DNA from: Citrobacter freundii
GTDB taxonomy: Bacteria > Pseudomonadota > Gammaproteobacteria > Enterobacterales > Enterobacteriaceae
Assembly: GCF_011077955.1 (NCBI RefSeq)
Contig: NZ_JAALBX010000002.1
Span: 62,001-126,000, forward strand
Reading direction: 5' to 3'
DNA: 64,000 bases
Positions 1 through 11,036 of this stretch are shown here, in pieces. The first letter of the stretch is position 1, and each line of letters opens with the position of its first letter. The notes under the pieces were generated by a model. That model saw only the letters and a list, made by a program, of their open reading frames with translations. It ran no database searches and was not told where the DNA came from. The translations under genes were made by a program, and so were the position numbers.

Positions 1-13
1 CGAGAGTTTTTTC

Positions 14-1300
14 ATGCAGGAATCCCTGACTTTACAGCCCATTGCGCACGTTGAGGGCACCATTAATCTTCCCGGCTCGAAAAGCGTCTCTAACCGCGCG
101 CTGCTGCTTGCTGCCTTAGCCAAGGGCAAAACCGTTCTCACCAACCTGTTAGACAGCGACGACGTTCGTCATATGTTGAATGCCCTGAACGCGCTCGGCG
201 TCGACGTGGTGCTTTCAGACGATCGTCGGCGCTGCGAAGTTACCGGGCTTGGCGGTCCGTTCAAAGCGAATGGCGCGCTCGAGTTATTTTTAGGGAATGC
301 CGGTACCGCGATGCGTCCGCTTGCGGCGGCGCTTTGTCTTGGTCATAACGATGTTGTGCTCACAGGCGAACCGCGTATGAAAGAGCGCCCGATAGGTCAT
401 CTGGTGGATGCGCTACGCCAGGGCGGCGCACAGATTGACTATCTGGAGCAGGAACACTATCCACCGCTGCGCCTGCGCGGAGGATTTACTGGCGGGCATG
501 TTGAGGTTGACGGCAGGGTTTCCAGCCAGTTCTTAACCGCGCTACTGATGACTGCGCCGCTGGCGGAGCAGGACACCGTTATCACCATTAAAGGCGATCT
601 GGTGTCTAAACCGTATATCGATATCACGCTGCATTTAATGAAAACCTTCGGTGTCGCGGTGGAAAACAGCGCGTACCAGCGTTTTGTGATTCGCGGCGGG
701 CAAACTTACCAGGCGCCGGGTGAATATCTGGTCGAAGGCGATGCATCCTCTGCCTCTTATTTCCTTGCCGCGGCGGCAATTAAAGGCGGCACGATTAAAG
801 TGACCGGCATTGGTCGCAACAGCGTACAAGGCGACATCCGCTTTGCCGACGTGCTGGAAAAAATGGGCGCCCAGATTACCTGGGGAGAAGATTTTATCGC
901 CTGCACCCGGGGTTCTCTCAACGCCATTGATATGGACATGAACCATATTCCCGATGCCGCGATGACCATCGCGACCACAGCGCTGTTCGCTAAAGGGACG
1001 ACTACATTACGTAATATTTATAACTGGCGCGTTAAAGAGACCGACCGCCTGGCCGCCATGGCCATTGAGTTGCGTAAAGTGGGGGCGACAGTGGAAGAGG
1101 GGCATGATTTTATTACGGTTACGCCACCAGAGCAGCTGCGTTTTGCTGATATCGGCACCTATAACGATCACCGCATGGCGATGTGTTTTTCGTTAGTTGC
1201 GCTGTCGGATACGCCGGTTACGATACTCGACCCGAAATGTACCGCAAAAACATTCCCTGATTATTTCGAACAACTGGCGCGTTTAAGTCAGCCTGCCTGA
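14..1300 (+). CDS. aroA: 3-phosphoshikimate 1-carboxyvinyltransferase (EPSP synthase)
   Basis: This cytoplasmic enzyme of the shikimate pathway transfers the enolpyruvyl group of PEP to shikimate 3-phosphate, giving EPSP on the way to chorismate. The 428-residue product matches the E. coli enzyme (427) almost end to end, with one extra residue after Met1. The GSKSVSNRA substrate-binding motif begins at residue 21 and the [10 protein letters not shown] motif lies at about 94-103 with the usual Gly and Pro, so it is an ordinary class I enzyme. In E. coli serC lies directly upstream; here the window opens just before the start codon, so serC, if present, is outside. A strong terminator follows. 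Confidence 0.97.
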   Translation: MQESLTLQPIAHVEGTINLPGSKSVSNRALLLAALAKGKTVLTNLLDSDDVRHMLNALNALGVDVVLSDDRRRCEVTGLGGPFKANGALELFLGNAGTAMRPLAAALCLGHNDVVLTGEPRMKERPIGHLVDALRQGGAQIDYLEQEHYPPLRLRGGFTGGHVEVDGRVSSQFLTALLMTAPLAEQDTVITIKGDLVSKPYIDITLHLMKTFGVAVENSAYQRFVIRGGQTYQAPGEYLVEGDASSASYFLAAAAIKGGTIKVTGIGRNSVQGDIRFADVLEKMGAQITWGEDFIACTRGSLNAIDMDMNHIPDAAMTIATTALFAKGTTTLRNIYNWRVKETDRLAAMAIELRKVGATVEEGHDFITVTPPEQLRFADIGTYNDHRMAMCFSLVALSDTPVTILDPKCTAKTFPDYFEQLARLSQPA

Positions 1301-1305
1301 TAACA

Positions 1306-1337
1306 GGGCCGCAGATTATCTGCGGTCCTTTCCTTTT
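1306..1337 (+). terminator. intrinsic terminator after aroA
   Basis: A 10-bp stem (1306-1315 with 1319-1328, one G-T pair, TTA loop) built on GGGCCGCAGA is followed by a T-rich tail. It starts 5 bp after the aroA stop codon and separates aroA from cmk. Confidence 0.8.
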
Positions 1338-1483
1338 TGTCTTTACGCCGCAGTTGCGCAATTCTTCTACACTCAGCCTCATTCGTTGCGATATTTCACG
1401 TGAAAAGTAACAACCCTTTAGGTTGCGGCGTATAATGTTCGCCGTTCACGTTTCTGGCATGCCATAAATTGAAGGAGAGTAAG

Positions 1484-2170
1484 ATGACGGCAACAGCCCC
1501 GGTGATTACCGTTGATGGGCCAAGTGGCGCGGGCAAAGGCACGCTATGTAAAGCCTTGGCTGAAGCATTGCAGTGGCATTTGCTGGATTCTGGCGCTATT
1601 TACCGCGTTCTGGCGTTAGCCGCGTTGCATCACCACGTCGATGTATCCTCTGAAGAAGCGTTGGTACCGTTAGCAGCGCATCTGGATGTGCGCTTTGTGG
1701 CGACCAACGACGCGCTGGAAGTGATCCTCGAAGGGGAAGATGTGAGCGGCGAAATCCGCACTCAGGACGTCGCCAATGCCGCCTCTCAGGTGGCCGCTTT
1801 TCCGCGGGTGCGTGAAGCGTTATTGCGCCGCCAGCGTGCGTTTCGCGAATTACCTGGCCTCATTGCCGACGGTCGCGATATGGGCACTGTCGTATTCCCC
1901 GATGCGCCTGTGAAAATTTTCCTTGACGCCTCTTCCGAAGAGCGTGCGCAGCGCCGCATGCTACAGTTGCAGGAAAAGGGCTTTAGTGTTAACTTTGAAC
2001 GCCTTTTGGCCGAGATCAAAGAACGTGACGATCGCGATCGGAATCGTTCTGTAGCGCCGCTTGTTCCCGCTGCCGATGCTTTAGTACTGGATTCCACACG
2101 ATTAAGCATTGAGCAAGTGATTGAAAAAGCGCTACAATATGCGCGCCAAAAACTGGCTCTCGCTGATTAA
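1484..2170 (+). CDS. cmk: cytidylate kinase
   Basis: This enzyme phosphorylates CMP and dCMP to the diphosphates with ATP, salvaging the CMP released by RNA turnover and lipid synthesis. The 228-residue product is nearly identical to E. coli Cmk (227). The P-loop GPSGAGKGT is at residues 12-20 and the arginine-rich CMP-binding and lid segments ([14 protein letters not shown]) are present. The frame is open from a TTG at 1469, but the ATG at 1484 follows a GGAGAG ribosome site and matches the family N-terminus. It lies 110 bp upstream of rpsA, the usual cmk-rpsA pairing. Confidence 0.97.
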   Translation: MTATAPVITVDGPSGAGKGTLCKALAEALQWHLLDSGAIYRVLALAALHHHVDVSSEEALVPLAAHLDVRFVATNDALEVILEGEDVSGEIRTQDVANAASQVAAFPRVREALLRRQRAFRELPGLIADGRDMGTVVFPDAPVKIFLDASSEERAQRRMLQLQEKGFSVNFERLLAEIKERDDRDRNRSVAPLVPAADALVLDSTRLSIEQVIEKALQYARQKLALAD

Positions 2171-2280
2171 GCGACAGAATTTGTAGTACCCCCGCTGCAA
2201 TGGATTGACAGTGGGTATGTGAAACAACCCCATCCGGCATGAAGCCAGGTGGACGTTAAAATAAACCCTGAAGATTAAAC
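2171..2280 (+). promoter_or_regulatory. rpsA leader region
   Basis: This is the 110-bp gap between cmk and rpsA. In E. coli the equivalent leader folds into hairpins that serve both as the rpsA translation-initiation region, without a strong Shine-Dalgarno, and as the site of S1 autorepression. Consistent with that, the bases just before the ATG at 2281 (CCCTGAAGATTAAAC) carry only a weak GAAG. The fold itself was not computed. Confidence 0.45.
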
Positions 2281-3954
2281 ATGACTGAATCTTTTGCTCA
2301 ACTCTTTGAAGAATCCCTGAAAGAAATCGAAACCCGCCCGGGTTCAATCGTCCGTGGTGTTGTTGTTGCTATCGACAAAGACATCGTACTGGTTGACGCC
2401 GGTCTGAAGTCTGAGTCTGCCATTCCGGCAGAGCAGTTCAAAAACGCCCAGGGCGAACTTGAAATCCAGGTTGGTGACGAAGTTGACGTTGCTCTGGATG
2501 CAGTAGAAGACGGTTTCGGTGAAACCCTGCTTTCTCGTGAGAAAGCGAAGCGTCACGAAGCATGGCTGATGCTGGAAAAAGCTTACGAAGAAGCTGCAAC
2601 CGTTACTGGTGTTATCAATGGCAAAGTCAAGGGCGGCTTCACTGTTGAGCTGAACGGTATTCGTGCGTTCCTGCCAGGTTCTCTGGTTGACGTGCGTCCG
2701 GTTCGCGACACGCTGCACCTCGAAGGCAAAGAGCTTGAATTCAAAGTCATCAAGCTGGACCAGAAACGTAACAACGTTGTTGTTTCTCGTCGTGCCGTTA
2801 TCGAGTCTGAGAACAGCGCAGAGCGCGATCAGCTGCTTGAAAACCTGCAAGAAGGCATGGAAGTTAAAGGTATCGTTAAGAACCTCACTGACTACGGTGC
2901 ATTCGTTGATCTGGGCGGCGTAGACGGCCTGCTGCACATCACTGATATGGCGTGGAAACGCGTTAAGCATCCGAGCGAAATCGTGAACGTTGGCGACGAA
3001 ATCACTGTTAAAGTGCTGAAGTTCGACCGCGAGCGTACCCGTGTTTCCCTGGGCCTGAAACAGCTGGGCGAAGATCCGTGGGTGGCTATTGCTAAACGTT
3101 ACCCGGAAGGCACTCGTCTGACTGGCCGCGTGACCAACCTGACCGACTACGGCTGCTTCGTTGAAATCGAAGAAGGCGTTGAAGGCCTGGTACACGTTTC
3201 CGAAATGGACTGGACCAACAAAAACATCCACCCGTCCAAAGTTGTTAACGTGGGCGACGTAGTGGAAGTAATGGTTCTGGATATCGACGAAGAACGTCGT
3301 CGTATCTCCCTGGGCCTGAAACAGTGCAAATCCAACCCGTGGCAGTTGTTTGCTGAGACCCACAACAAAGGCGATCGCGTTGAAGGTAAAATCAAGTCAA
3401 TCACTGACTTCGGTATCTTCATCGGCCTGGACGGCGGCATCGACGGCCTGGTTCACCTGTCTGACATCTCCTGGAACGTTGCAGGCGAAGAAGCAGTTCG
3501 TGAATACAAAAAAGGCGACGAAATCGCAGCTGTTGTTCTGCAAGTTGACGCAGAGCGCGAGCGTATCTCTCTGGGCGTTAAACAGCTCGCAGAAGATCCG
3601 TTCAACAACTACGTTGCGCTGAACAAGAAAGGCACTATCGTTACTGGTAAAGTAACGGCAGTTGACGCGAAAGGTGCTACAGTTGAATTAGCAGATGGCG
3701 TTGAAGGCTACCTGCGCGCTTCTGAAGCTTCCCGTGACCGCGTTGAAGATGCAACTCTGGTTCTGAACGTTGGCGACGATGTTGAAGCGAAATTCACCGG
3801 CGTTGATCGTAAAAACCGTGTTGTAAGCCTGTCTGTTCGTGCGAAAGACGAAGCTGACGAGAAAGATGCAATTGCTACTGTTAACAACAAACAGGAAGAA
3901 GGCAATTTCTCTAACGCAATGGCTGAAGCATTCAAAGCAGCTAAAGGCGAGTAA
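2281..3954 (+). CDS. rpsA: 30S ribosomal protein S1
   Basis: S1 binds mRNA on the 30S subunit and is needed to initiate translation of most mRNAs, especially those with structured or weak ribosome sites. The product is 557 residues, exactly the E. coli length. Six S1 (OB-fold) repeats are visible, each roughly 70-85 residues: two divergent N-terminal repeats that contact the ribosome, three close copies with a [16 protein letters not shown]-type core, and a more divergent C-terminal one. Codon use is strongly biased, as expected for a highly expressed gene, and this creates long false open frames on the opposite strand. It is probably autoregulated through its leader. Confidence 0.98.
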   Translation: MTESFAQLFEESLKEIETRPGSIVRGVVVAIDKDIVLVDAGLKSESAIPAEQFKNAQGELEIQVGDEVDVALDAVEDGFGETLLSREKAKRHEAWLMLEKAYEEAATVTGVINGKVKGGFTVELNGIRAFLPGSLVDVRPVRDTLHLEGKELEFKVIKLDQKRNNVVVSRRAVIESENSAERDQLLENLQEGMEVKGIVKNLTDYGAFVDLGGVDGLLHITDMAWKRVKHPSEIVNVGDEITVKVLKFDRERTRVSLGLKQLGEDPWVAIAKRYPEGTRLTGRVTNLTDYGCFVEIEEGVEGLVHVSEMDWTNKNIHPSKVVNVGDVVEVMVLDIDEERRRISLGLKQCKSNPWQLFAETHNKGDRVEGKIKSITDFGIFIGLDGGIDGLVHLSDISWNVAGEEAVREYKKGDEIAAVVLQVDAERERISLGVKQLAEDPFNNYVALNKKGTIVTGKVTAVDAKGATVELADGVEGYLRASEASRDRVEDATLVLNVGDDVEAKFTGVDRKNRVVSLSVRAKDEADEKDAIATVNNKQEEGNFSNAMAEAFKAAKGE

Positions 3955-3973
3955 TCGTCAGAGCGCTAACTCA

Positions 3974-3998
3974 GGGCGGCTGCGGCCGCCCTTGTTCG
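3974..3998 (+). terminator. hairpin after rpsA
   Basis: A perfect 7-bp GC stem, GGGCGGC with GCCGCCC (3974-3980 with 3985-3991, TGCG loop), is followed by TTGTTCG. The tail is short, so it is probably a partial terminator that lets some transcription reach ihfB. Confidence 0.6.
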
Positions 3999-4044
3999 AT
4001 TGATAGCTGTAAGCAAATTTTCCTGAATGGAAACCGGAGGAATG

Positions 4045-4329
4045 ATGACCAAGTCAGAATTGATTGAAAGACTTGCAACCCAGCAATCTCATATCCCTGC
4101 GAAAGCCGTTGAAGATGCGGTAAAAGAGATGTTGGAGCATATGGCCTCTACTCTTGCACAGGGCGAGCGTATTGAAATCCGAGGTTTCGGCAGTTTTTCC
4201 TTACACTATCGCGCTCCGCGCACTGGCCGTAACCCGAAAACGGGCGATAAAGTGGATTTGGAAGGGAAATACGTTCCGCACTTTAAACCTGGTAAAGAGT
4301 TACGTGACCGCGCCAATATCTATGGTTAA
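4045..4329 (+). CDS. ihfB: integration host factor subunit beta
   Basis: This is one half of the IHF heterodimer, which bends DNA about 160 degrees and acts in recombination, replication and promoter architecture. The 94-residue product is almost identical to E. coli IHF-beta. The beta-arm tip RNPKTG carries the intercalating Pro64. Upstream in-frame ATGs exist at 4027 and 4042. The ATG at 4045 is chosen by family length; GGAGGA at 4036-4041 is only 3 bp from it, so initiation at 4042 or 4045 cannot be separated by eye. The partner gene ihfA is not in this window. Confidence 0.97.
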   Translation: MTKSELIERLATQQSHIPAKAVEDAVKEMLEHMASTLAQGERIEIRGFGSFSLHYRAPRTGRNPKTGDKVDLEGKYVPHFKPGKELRDRANIYG

Positions 4330-4350
4330 GCTTAATTACGCTTTATCATG

Positions 4351-4380
4351 AAACGACATCTCAGGATGTCGTTTTTTTTT
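4351..4380 (+). terminator. intrinsic terminator after ihfB
   Basis: A 10-bp stem AAACGACATC/GATGTCGTTT with a TCAG loop is followed by an uninterrupted run of T, a classic strong terminator. Confidence 0.9.
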
Positions 4381-4529
4381 GCCTCTTCTCAACGCTGCGA
4401 TCTCTTGCGCACAATTGAGCACGCTTGCTGCAAGCGTAACGCTTTCCCTGAAGACCACGCGTAATCCTCCAAAACGTCACTCGCATACATTCAGATTCCC
4501 GTCATACTGCGGGCAGACAGGAGGTCTGC

Positions 4530-6791
4530 ATGCCGTTAATCGCCCTTTGTTACTGCCTGATAGGTGGCACGCTGCCGCTGCTTTGGCTACCTCAGTTACC
4601 TTCGCTTAACGTGCTTGCTGCCATAACGGCAAGCGCGTTGTTACTGGCGATGACACCGGTGAAACGGGCGGACAAGATAGCAATGACGTTGCTGTTTTTT
4701 TGCTGGGCATCGCTGGCTGCGTGGCAAAGTATGGCGCCGTTGGCGCTCACCTCCAGAAATCAGGATGTAGAGGCTACCATTGTGCAAACTGACGGCGCGA
4801 CGCGCCATCAGGCACGTATCACGCATATCAATGGGCGATTGCACTTCCCGTCCATCATGGTTGATTTGCCGGGTAGCTACCTCGCTCAAACGGTGTGCGC
4901 AGGCCAGCGCTGGCATCTGGTGGTGCGTCTGCGGCCTGTGCATGGGCAGCTTAACGAAGGGGGTTTTGATAAACAGCGCTATGCGCTTTCCCGCCAGCGC
5001 ATTCTGACCGGGCGGGTTATCTCGTCACGGGCTATCGATGCGAGTTGCAGTTGGCGCGCAAATTTTATGGCCTCGGTAAAACGCTCGCTTGAAAAGCGTC
5101 CCTGGAGTGAGGTGATGATGGCGCTGGGTTTTGGCGAACGGCTGGCGGTCAGCGATACTGTTAAAAATATTATGCGCGACACCGGTACGGCCCATTTAAT
5201 GGCGATATCAGGTCTGCATATCGGTCTTGCCGGGTTAATGGGGTGGGGTATAGCGCGCCTGATTCAAATGACCTTTCCGGCAAGGCTTATACATTTTGGA
5301 TTTCCATTGCTCGTCGGATTGGCTGTAAGCGGTGTCTATGTATGGCTGAGCGGCGCCAATCCACCGGCAGTGCGGACCTTTATCGCCATGTTAATCTGGG
5401 GGATGCTCAAACTGAGCGGGCGCAATATGCTGGCAGGCCATGTGTGGCTGTGCTGCATTGCCGGGATACTCTTTTTCGACCCCTTGACGGTGTTATCCGA
5501 AAGCTTCTGGCTCTCGGTATTGGCTGTTGGCGCACTCTTATTTTGGTTTCGCTGGGTGCCTTATACCCCGGCTGATAAACCCTGGCTCATTAAGCACACG
5601 CTCGGCTTGCTGCATCTGCAGGCAGGAATGTGCGTGTTGTTGTTACCGCTTCAGGTACTGCTGTTTCATGGAATCAGCCTGACATCCATCATCGCCAATC
5701 TTTTTGCGGTGCCTGCGGTGACATTTTTGACTGTGCCGTTGATTTTGCTTGGCATGTTCGCGAATCGGGTTGGCGTTGGCGGAGCGGAATCGTTTTTTGA
5801 GTATCTGGCCGACCGTTCTTTAGCTGGCGTATTTTATGGCTTGCAGGCGTTGCCGCCTGGCTGGTTGGATATAGAGCGTCGCTTTCTGTGGCTTGCGCTT
5901 TGCCCCTGGTTGCTAATTGTTATCTGGCGGCTACGCTTTCAATGGTATACACCGCTTCTGCCAGGTATGGTTTTACTGTTGATGAGCGTACCGCTGCTGC
6001 GCCCACGTCACCATACTGATTGGGCTGTGCATATGTTAGATATTGGTCATGGGCTGGCGATGGTCATTGAACGTAACGGGCATGCCATGCTCTATGACAC
6101 TGGCAACGCCTGGCCAGGCGGAGATAGCGCACGGCAAACGATCATTCCCTGGTTGCGCTGGCATAATCTGATTCCTGATGGGGTTATTATCAGCCATGAG
6201 CACCTCGATCACCGGGGCGGATTAAATAGCCTGTTAAAACAGTGGCCTTCGTTGCCTGTTATCAGCCCGTTAGGCTGGGCAGGGCACCAGCCTTGCTTAC
6301 GCGGTAAGCGCTGGCGCTGGCAAGGTTTGGATTTTACGGTGCACTGGCCTTTAGCTCTCTCCGCCGATACTGGCAATAACGCCTCGTGCGTGGTTAAAGT
6401 CAGTGACGGGCAGCAAAGTATGTTGTTAACGGGCGATATCGAAGCTTCAGCCGAGCAGTTAATGGTAAAGCATCACTGGCGTGAGCTTCGGTCAACGGTA
6501 ATTCAGGTTCCGCATCACGGTAGTAAAACATCATCCGGTGTGATTTTGCTTCGTGCCGCGCAAGGACACGACGCTCTGGCTTCGGTGGCGCGCTATAACG
6601 CATGGCATCTGCCGTCGATGTCAGTAATAACACGTTATCAACACTATGGTTACAACTGGGACGATACCGCTCATGCCGGGCAAATTACGGTGAACTTTTC
6701 ATCACGGGGCAACGTTATTACGCGCTTTCGTCAGCAAATTTCACGTCGTTGGTATCATCAGTGGTTTGGCGTGCTTAAGGATAACGGGTAG
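4530..6791 (+). CDS. comEC: ComEC/Rec2-family DNA internalisation protein
   Basis: This is a polytopic inner-membrane protein of the family that forms the channel carrying single-stranded DNA into the cytoplasm in competent bacteria. The 753-residue product corresponds to E. coli YcaI (754). It has an N-terminal membrane segment and soluble DUF4131-type domain, a central multi-helix competence domain (about residues 200-500), and a C-terminal metallo-beta-lactamase-like domain with ISHEHLDHRGG metal ligands near residue 555. A clear AGGAGG site precedes the ATG. Its role in this lineage is uncertain, because enterobacteria are not readily transformable. The competence regulator gene sxy lies 45 kb away in the same window. 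Confidence 0.93.
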   Translation: MPLIALCYCLIGGTLPLLWLPQLPSLNVLAAITASALLLAMTPVKRADKIAMTLLFFCWASLAAWQSMAPLALTSRNQDVEATIVQTDGATRHQARITHINGRLHFPSIMVDLPGSYLAQTVCAGQRWHLVVRLRPVHGQLNEGGFDKQRYALSRQRILTGRVISSRAIDASCSWRANFMASVKRSLEKRPWSEVMMALGFGERLAVSDTVKNIMRDTGTAHLMAISGLHIGLAGLMGWGIARLIQMTFPARLIHFGFPLLVGLAVSGVYVWLSGANPPAVRTFIAMLIWGMLKLSGRNMLAGHVWLCCIAGILFFDPLTVLSESFWLSVLAVGALLFWFRWVPYTPADKPWLIKHTLGLLHLQAGMCVLLLPLQVLLFHGISLTSIIANLFAVPAVTFLTVPLILLGMFANRVGVGGAESFFEYLADRSLAGVFYGLQALPPGWLDIERRFLWLALCPWLLIVIWRLRFQWYTPLLPGMVLLLMSVPLLRPRHHTDWAVHMLDIGHGLAMVIERNGHAMLYDTGNAWPGGDSARQTIIPWLRWHNLIPDGVIISHEHLDHRGGLNSLLKQWPSLPVISPLGWAGHQPCLRGKRWRWQGLDFTVHWPLALSADTGNNASCVVKVSDGQQSMLLTGDIEASAEQLMVKHHWRELRSTVIQVPHHGSKTSSGVILLRAAQGHDALASVARYNAWHLPSMSVITRYQHYGYNWDDTAHAGQITVNFSSRGNVITRFRQQISRRWYHQWFGVLKDNG

Positions 6792-6827
6792 AATATGCGG
6801 CTATTTCAACGAATGCTGGTTTTTTGA

Positions 6828-8573
6828 ATGCATACAGATAAAGATCTTTCGACGTGGCAAACCTTCCGTCGCTTATGGCCAATGATTGCCCCTTTTAAAC
6901 CAGGCCTCATTGTTGCGGCGATAGCCTTAATCCTCAATGCTGCCAGCGATACCTTTATGCTGTCGCTGCTTAAGCCCTTGTTGGATGGTTTCGGTAAAAC
7001 GGATCGCTCTGTATTGCTATGGATGCCGCTGGTGGTTATAGGCTTAATGATCCTGCGTGGTATAACCAGTTATATTTCAAGTTATTGTATTTCATGGGTT
7101 TCGGGCAAAGTTGTTATGACAATGCGCCGTCGCCTGTTTAGCCATATGATGGGAATGCCGGTCGCGTTCTTCGACAAGCAATCAACCGGTACATTGCTTT
7201 CTCGCATTACCTATGACTCAGAGCAGGTCGCGTCTTCTTCTTCCGGCGCGCTCATTACCGTGGTGCGCGAAGGTGCGTCGATTATCGGTTTGTTTGCCAT
7301 GATGTTTTACTACAGCTGGCAACTCTCCCTTATCCTTATCGTGCTGGCGCCGATTGTCTCTATTGCCATTCGTATGGTGTCAAAACGTTTTCGCAATATC
7401 AGCAAAAACATGCAGAACACCATGGGGCAGGTTACCACCAGCGCTGAGCAGATGCTGAAAGGCCATAAAGAAGTATTGATGTTTGGTGGGCAGAAGGTTG
7501 AGACCGAAAGATTCGATAAAGTCAGTAACAAAATGCGCCAGCAAGGTATGCGCATGGTGTCAGCGGCTTCTATTTCCGACCCGATTATTCAGTTAATCGC
7601 TTCATTCGCCTTAGCCTTTGTGCTTTACGCAGCAAGCTTCCCAAGCGTAATGGAAACGCTGACTGCCGGTACCATTACCGTCGTGTTTTCAGCCATGGTC
7701 GCGCTGATGCGCCCGCTGAAATCGCTCACGAACGTGAATGCTCAATTTCAGCGCGGTATGGCGGCTTGTCAGACACTGTTTAGCATTCTTGATACTGAGC
7801 AGGAAAAAGACGAAGGTACGCGCACGATTGAGCGCGCAAAAGGCGATGTTGAATTTCGCAATGTTACTTTCACCTATCCGGGAAGAGACACGCCTGCACT
7901 GCGCGATATCAACCTGCATATTGAGGAAGGGAAAACCATTGCCCTGGTGGGGCGCTCGGGATCGGGGAAATCCACTATCGCAGGCTTGATTACCCGGTTC
8001 TATGACGTCAATGAAGGCCAGATCCTGATGGATGGTCATGACTTGCGTGAATATACGCTGACATCGTTACGTAACCAGGTTGCCCTGGTCTCACAAAACG
8101 TGCACCTGTTTAACGATACCGTTGCCAATAACATTGCTTATGCTCGCACTGAAGAGTACAGCCGTGAGGAAATTGAGAAAGCGGCGAAAATGGCCTACGC
8201 CACCGACTTTATCAATAAGATGGATAACGGTTTCGACACCATCATAGGTGAAAACGGGGTGATGTTGTCTGGCGGTCAGCGTCAACGCATTGCTATTGCG
8301 CGTGCACTGCTGCGTGACAGCCCAATCCTTATCCTTGACGAAGCGACTTCTGCGCTGGATACCGAATCAGAACGCGCCATTCAGGCAGCGCTTGATGAGC
8401 TGCAAAAAAACCGTACGTCGCTTGTTATCGCGCACCGCTTATCGACCATTGAGAAAGCTGATGAAATTGTGGTGATCGAAGACGGACGCATTGTGGAGCG
8501 CGGCACACATGATGACCTGCTGTCGCAACGCGGCGTGTACGCTCAACTTCATAAAATGCAGTTTGGCGCATGA
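6828..8573 (+). CDS. msbA: lipid A export ATP-binding/permease protein
   Basis: MsbA is the homodimeric ABC exporter that flips lipid A-core from the inner to the outer leaflet of the inner membrane; it is essential in E. coli. The 581-residue half-transporter has six membrane helices in its first 320 residues and an ATPase domain with Walker [10 protein letters not shown] (about 375-383), signature LSGGQRQR and Walker [13 protein letters not shown]. It is one residue shorter than E. coli because LLDDGFGK there reads LLDGFGK here, near residue 53. It overlaps lpxK by 4 bp (ATGA), so translation of the two is coupled. Confidence 0.98.
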   Translation: MHTDKDLSTWQTFRRLWPMIAPFKPGLIVAAIALILNAASDTFMLSLLKPLLDGFGKTDRSVLLWMPLVVIGLMILRGITSYISSYCISWVSGKVVMTMRRRLFSHMMGMPVAFFDKQSTGTLLSRITYDSEQVASSSSGALITVVREGASIIGLFAMMFYYSWQLSLILIVLAPIVSIAIRMVSKRFRNISKNMQNTMGQVTTSAEQMLKGHKEVLMFGGQKVETERFDKVSNKMRQQGMRMVSAASISDPIIQLIASFALAFVLYAASFPSVMETLTAGTITVVFSAMVALMRPLKSLTNVNAQFQRGMAACQTLFSILDTEQEKDEGTRTIERAKGDVEFRNVTFTYPGRDTPALRDINLHIEEGKTIALVGRSGSGKSTIAGLITRFYDVNEGQILMDGHDLREYTLTSLRNQVALVSQNVHLFNDTVANNIAYARTEEYSREEIEKAAKMAYATDFINKMDNGFDTIIGENGVMLSGGQRQRIAIARALLRDSPILILDEATSALDTESERAIQAALDELQKNRTSLVIAHRLSTIEKADEIVVIEDGRIVERGTHDDLLSQRGVYAQLHKMQFGA

Positions 8574-9547
8574 TAGAAAAAATCTGGTCAGGGCAATCAC
8601 CGCTGTGGCTATTGCTGTTACCGCTCTCCGGGTTGTATGGCCTGGTGAGCAACCTGATCCGGTTAAGTTATCGGCTGGGATTGCGTAAATCCTGGCGTGC
8701 TTCCGTTCCGGTTGTGGTAGTGGGTAACCTGACGGCTGGGGGCAATGGAAAAACCCCGGTTGTCGTCTGGCTGGTTGAGCAACTTCAACAGCGTGGCGTA
8801 CGCGTCGGCGTGGTGTCACGCGGCTACGGTGGTAAAGCCGAACGCTATCCGCTGGTGCTTGACGCGCAAACATCAAGCACGCAAGCAGGGGATGAGCCGG
8901 TATTAATTTTCCAGCGTACCGGCGCGTCTGTCGCAGTCTCTCCGGTACGGCGCGAGGCGGTACAGGCGCTGCAAAACCTGGCTCAGCCGCAAATCATTAT
9001 CACCGACGATGGGCTTCAGCATTATGCCCTGGCGCGCGATTATGAAATTGTGGTCGTGGATGGCGTGCGGCGTTTCGGCAATGGCTGGTGGTTGCCTGCC
9101 GGTCCGATGCGCGAACGAACCAGTCGTCTACGCGACGTAGACGCGGTTATCGTAAACGGCGGTACGCCTGAGGTAGGGGAAATAGCAATGCAGCTTCTGC
9201 CTTCTCAGGCCGTCAACTTGCTTACCGGGGAAAAGCGCGATGCCAACACATTGAATGATGTCGTTGCGATGGCGGGTATTGGCCATCCACCGCGTTTTTT
9301 TGCGACCCTTGAAAGTTTAGGGGTGAAACCCATAAGTCAGCGTAGTCTTTCGGACCATCAGGCGCTGACGGAAGCGGAAGTCGCAGCTTTTGCTCGCCCG
9401 GATCAGACGTTATTAATGACCGAAAAGGATGCGGTTAAATGTCGCGCGTTCGCGCACGCTAACTGGTGGTATTTGCCCGTGGATGCGAAACTGGCAACGC
9501 CTGCGGCTGATAAACTACTCTCAGATATCCTTTCCCTGGTGCGTTAA
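8570..9547 (+). CDS. lpxK: tetraacyldisaccharide 4'-kinase
   Basis: This inner-membrane-associated kinase phosphorylates the 4' position of the lipid A disaccharide precursor to make lipid IVA, the sixth step of the Raetz pathway. The product has 325 residues (E. coli 328). An N-terminal hydrophobic helix (about 10-30) anchors it, and the P-loop [11 protein letters not shown] spans 52-62. It starts inside the last codons of msbA (ATGA overlap), linking synthesis and flipping of lipid A. Confidence 0.97.
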   Translation: MIEKIWSGQSPLWLLLLPLSGLYGLVSNLIRLSYRLGLRKSWRASVPVVVVGNLTAGGNGKTPVVVWLVEQLQQRGVRVGVVSRGYGGKAERYPLVLDAQTSSTQAGDEPVLIFQRTGASVAVSPVRREAVQALQNLAQPQIIITDDGLQHYALARDYEIVVVDGVRRFGNGWWLPAGPMRERTSRLRDVDAVIVNGGTPEVGEIAMQLLPSQAVNLLTGEKRDANTLNDVVAMAGIGHPPRFFATLESLGVKPISQRSLSDHQALTEAEVAAFARPDQTLLMTEKDAVKCRAFAHANWWYLPVDAKLATPAADKLLSDILSLVR

Positions 9548-9589
9548 CGTAAGCGTCCTTGCGCGGGCGCGTTGAAAAAAGGATGCACA

Positions 9590-10806
9590 ATGGCCGAACC
9601 CGCACTCTCATTACAAACCGCGCGTAACCTACACCTCGCCGCGCAAGGGCTACTGCGAAAACCGCGCCGCCGCGCTCGACCTGCCGATATCCTTTCCACT
9701 ATCACTCAAATGTCTTTACTGCAAATCGACACCATTAATGTTGTGGCGAGAAGTCCTTATCTGGTTTTATTTAGTCGGTTAGGGGAATACCCGCCGCACT
9801 GGCTTGATGAGGCCCTGGCGCGTGGCGAATTGATGGAGTACTGGGCCCATGAAGCGTGTTTTTTACCACGTAGCGACTTTGCTCTGGTTCGTCATCAGAT
9901 GCTTAAGCCTGAGAATATGGGTTGGAAATATCGTGCCGAATGGATGGCGGAACACGCTGAAGATATCGCAGAACTACTCGACTGGATCGAGCAAAATGGC
10001 CCTGTTCGGTCAGCCGATTTTGAGCACTCCCGCTCAGGGCAACGCGGCTGGTGGGACTGGAAACCACATAAAAAACATCTGGAAGGACTGTTCAGCGCTG
10101 GAAAGTTGATGGTGATTGAGCGTAGAAATTTCCAGCGTGTCTATGACATAACTACACGCGTCATGCCGCACTGGAATGATGAAGAACACCTCGTGTCGCA
10201 AGACATTGCGCAGGCCAGGATGCTGGAAAATAGCGCTCGTAGCCTTGGGATTTTTAAAAGCGGGGGCTTGCGGATTATTATCGATTGAAAAAAGTGAAGG
10301 TGTCGGATCATTTAGCCCGCTGGCAGGCAGAAGGACGTGTAATGCGCGTAAACGTCGAGACGCAAGGCGAGATGTGGTTGCACTGCGATTTACAGCCTTT
10401 GCTGGAGACGCCTCTGCGCGCCACTCACAGTGCCGTGCTTTCTCCCTTTGACCCTGTAGTATGGGATCGCCGACGCGCACAACAGCTTTTTAATTTTTCG
10501 TATCGCCTGGAATGCTATACCCCGGCCGAAAAGCGCAAGTACGGGTACTTTACTTTGCCGCTGTTGCACTGCGGTCAACTGGTTGGAAGAATGGATGCCA
10601 AAATGCATCGTAAAACCGGGGAACTTGCGATTAATGCACTGTATCTGGAACCCGATATCGCACCAGGCGCACGTTTAATTACGGGTTTGCAGGACGCCAT
10701 TACGTCCTTTGCTAAATGGCAGGGGGCGCAACATATTACGCTCGCCAGTCAGCCGCCATCGCTACAGGCAGAATGGGGAAGCGGTTGGGAAATCAACCGC
10801 TCCTGA
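9590..10806 (+). pseudogene. ycaQ: ycaQ, crosslink-repair DNA glycosylase, interrupted by a frameshift
   Basis: YcaQ (AlkZ/AlkX-type HTH_42 family) unhooks DNA interstrand crosslinks and removes some alkylated bases; E. coli YcaQ has about 410 residues. Here the gene is in two frames. The N-terminal part runs from ATG 9590 and reads normally to NSARSLGIFKSGGL, then ends at a TGA at 10286-10288. In the next frame the expected continuation ADYYRLKKVKV begins at base 10270 and runs cleanly to 10806. One missing base, most simply a G in the TTG-CGG stretch near 10270, restores a single frame. The QIDTINVVARS motif near the N-terminus, which carries the catalytic region, is intact. Both halves are otherwise undamaged, so this is a very recent mutation or a sequencing error. 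Confidence 0.85.
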
Positions 10807-10853
10807 AAACGCGCTGTGGTATTCTGTGGGCATCACATCCATCAGGAGGAAAC

Positions 10854-11036
10854 ATGGACCATCGTTTACTTGAAATCATCGCTTGCCCGATTTGTAATGG
10901 TAAGTTGTTTTACAGCCAGGATAAGCAGGCGCTTATCTGTAAGGTCGATAATATGGCGTTTCCATTTAAAGACGGCATTCCTGTTCTGCTGGAAACCGAA
11001 GCGCGTACTCTTGATCCGCAAGAGAGTTTTTCATGA
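10854..11036 (+). CDS. ycaR: Trm112-like small zinc-ribbon protein YcaR
   Basis: This 60-residue protein of the UPF0434/Trm112 family is almost identical to E. coli YcaR. CPIC near residues 11-14 provides two cysteines and C29 a possible third, so a complete metal site is not obvious. The function in bacteria is not established. A strong AGGAGGA site sits 4-10 bp upstream of the ATG, and the stop codon overlaps the kdsB start (ATGA at 11033). That suggests co-expression with CMP-Kdo synthesis. Confidence 0.92.
   Translation: MDHRLLEIIACPICNGKLFYSQDKQALICKVDNMAFPFKDGIPVLLETEARTLDPQESFS

Noticed and set aside
2344-3363. A 339-codon antisense open frame in rpsA
   Set aside because: It is a shadow of the codon bias of rpsA; no start signal or similarity.
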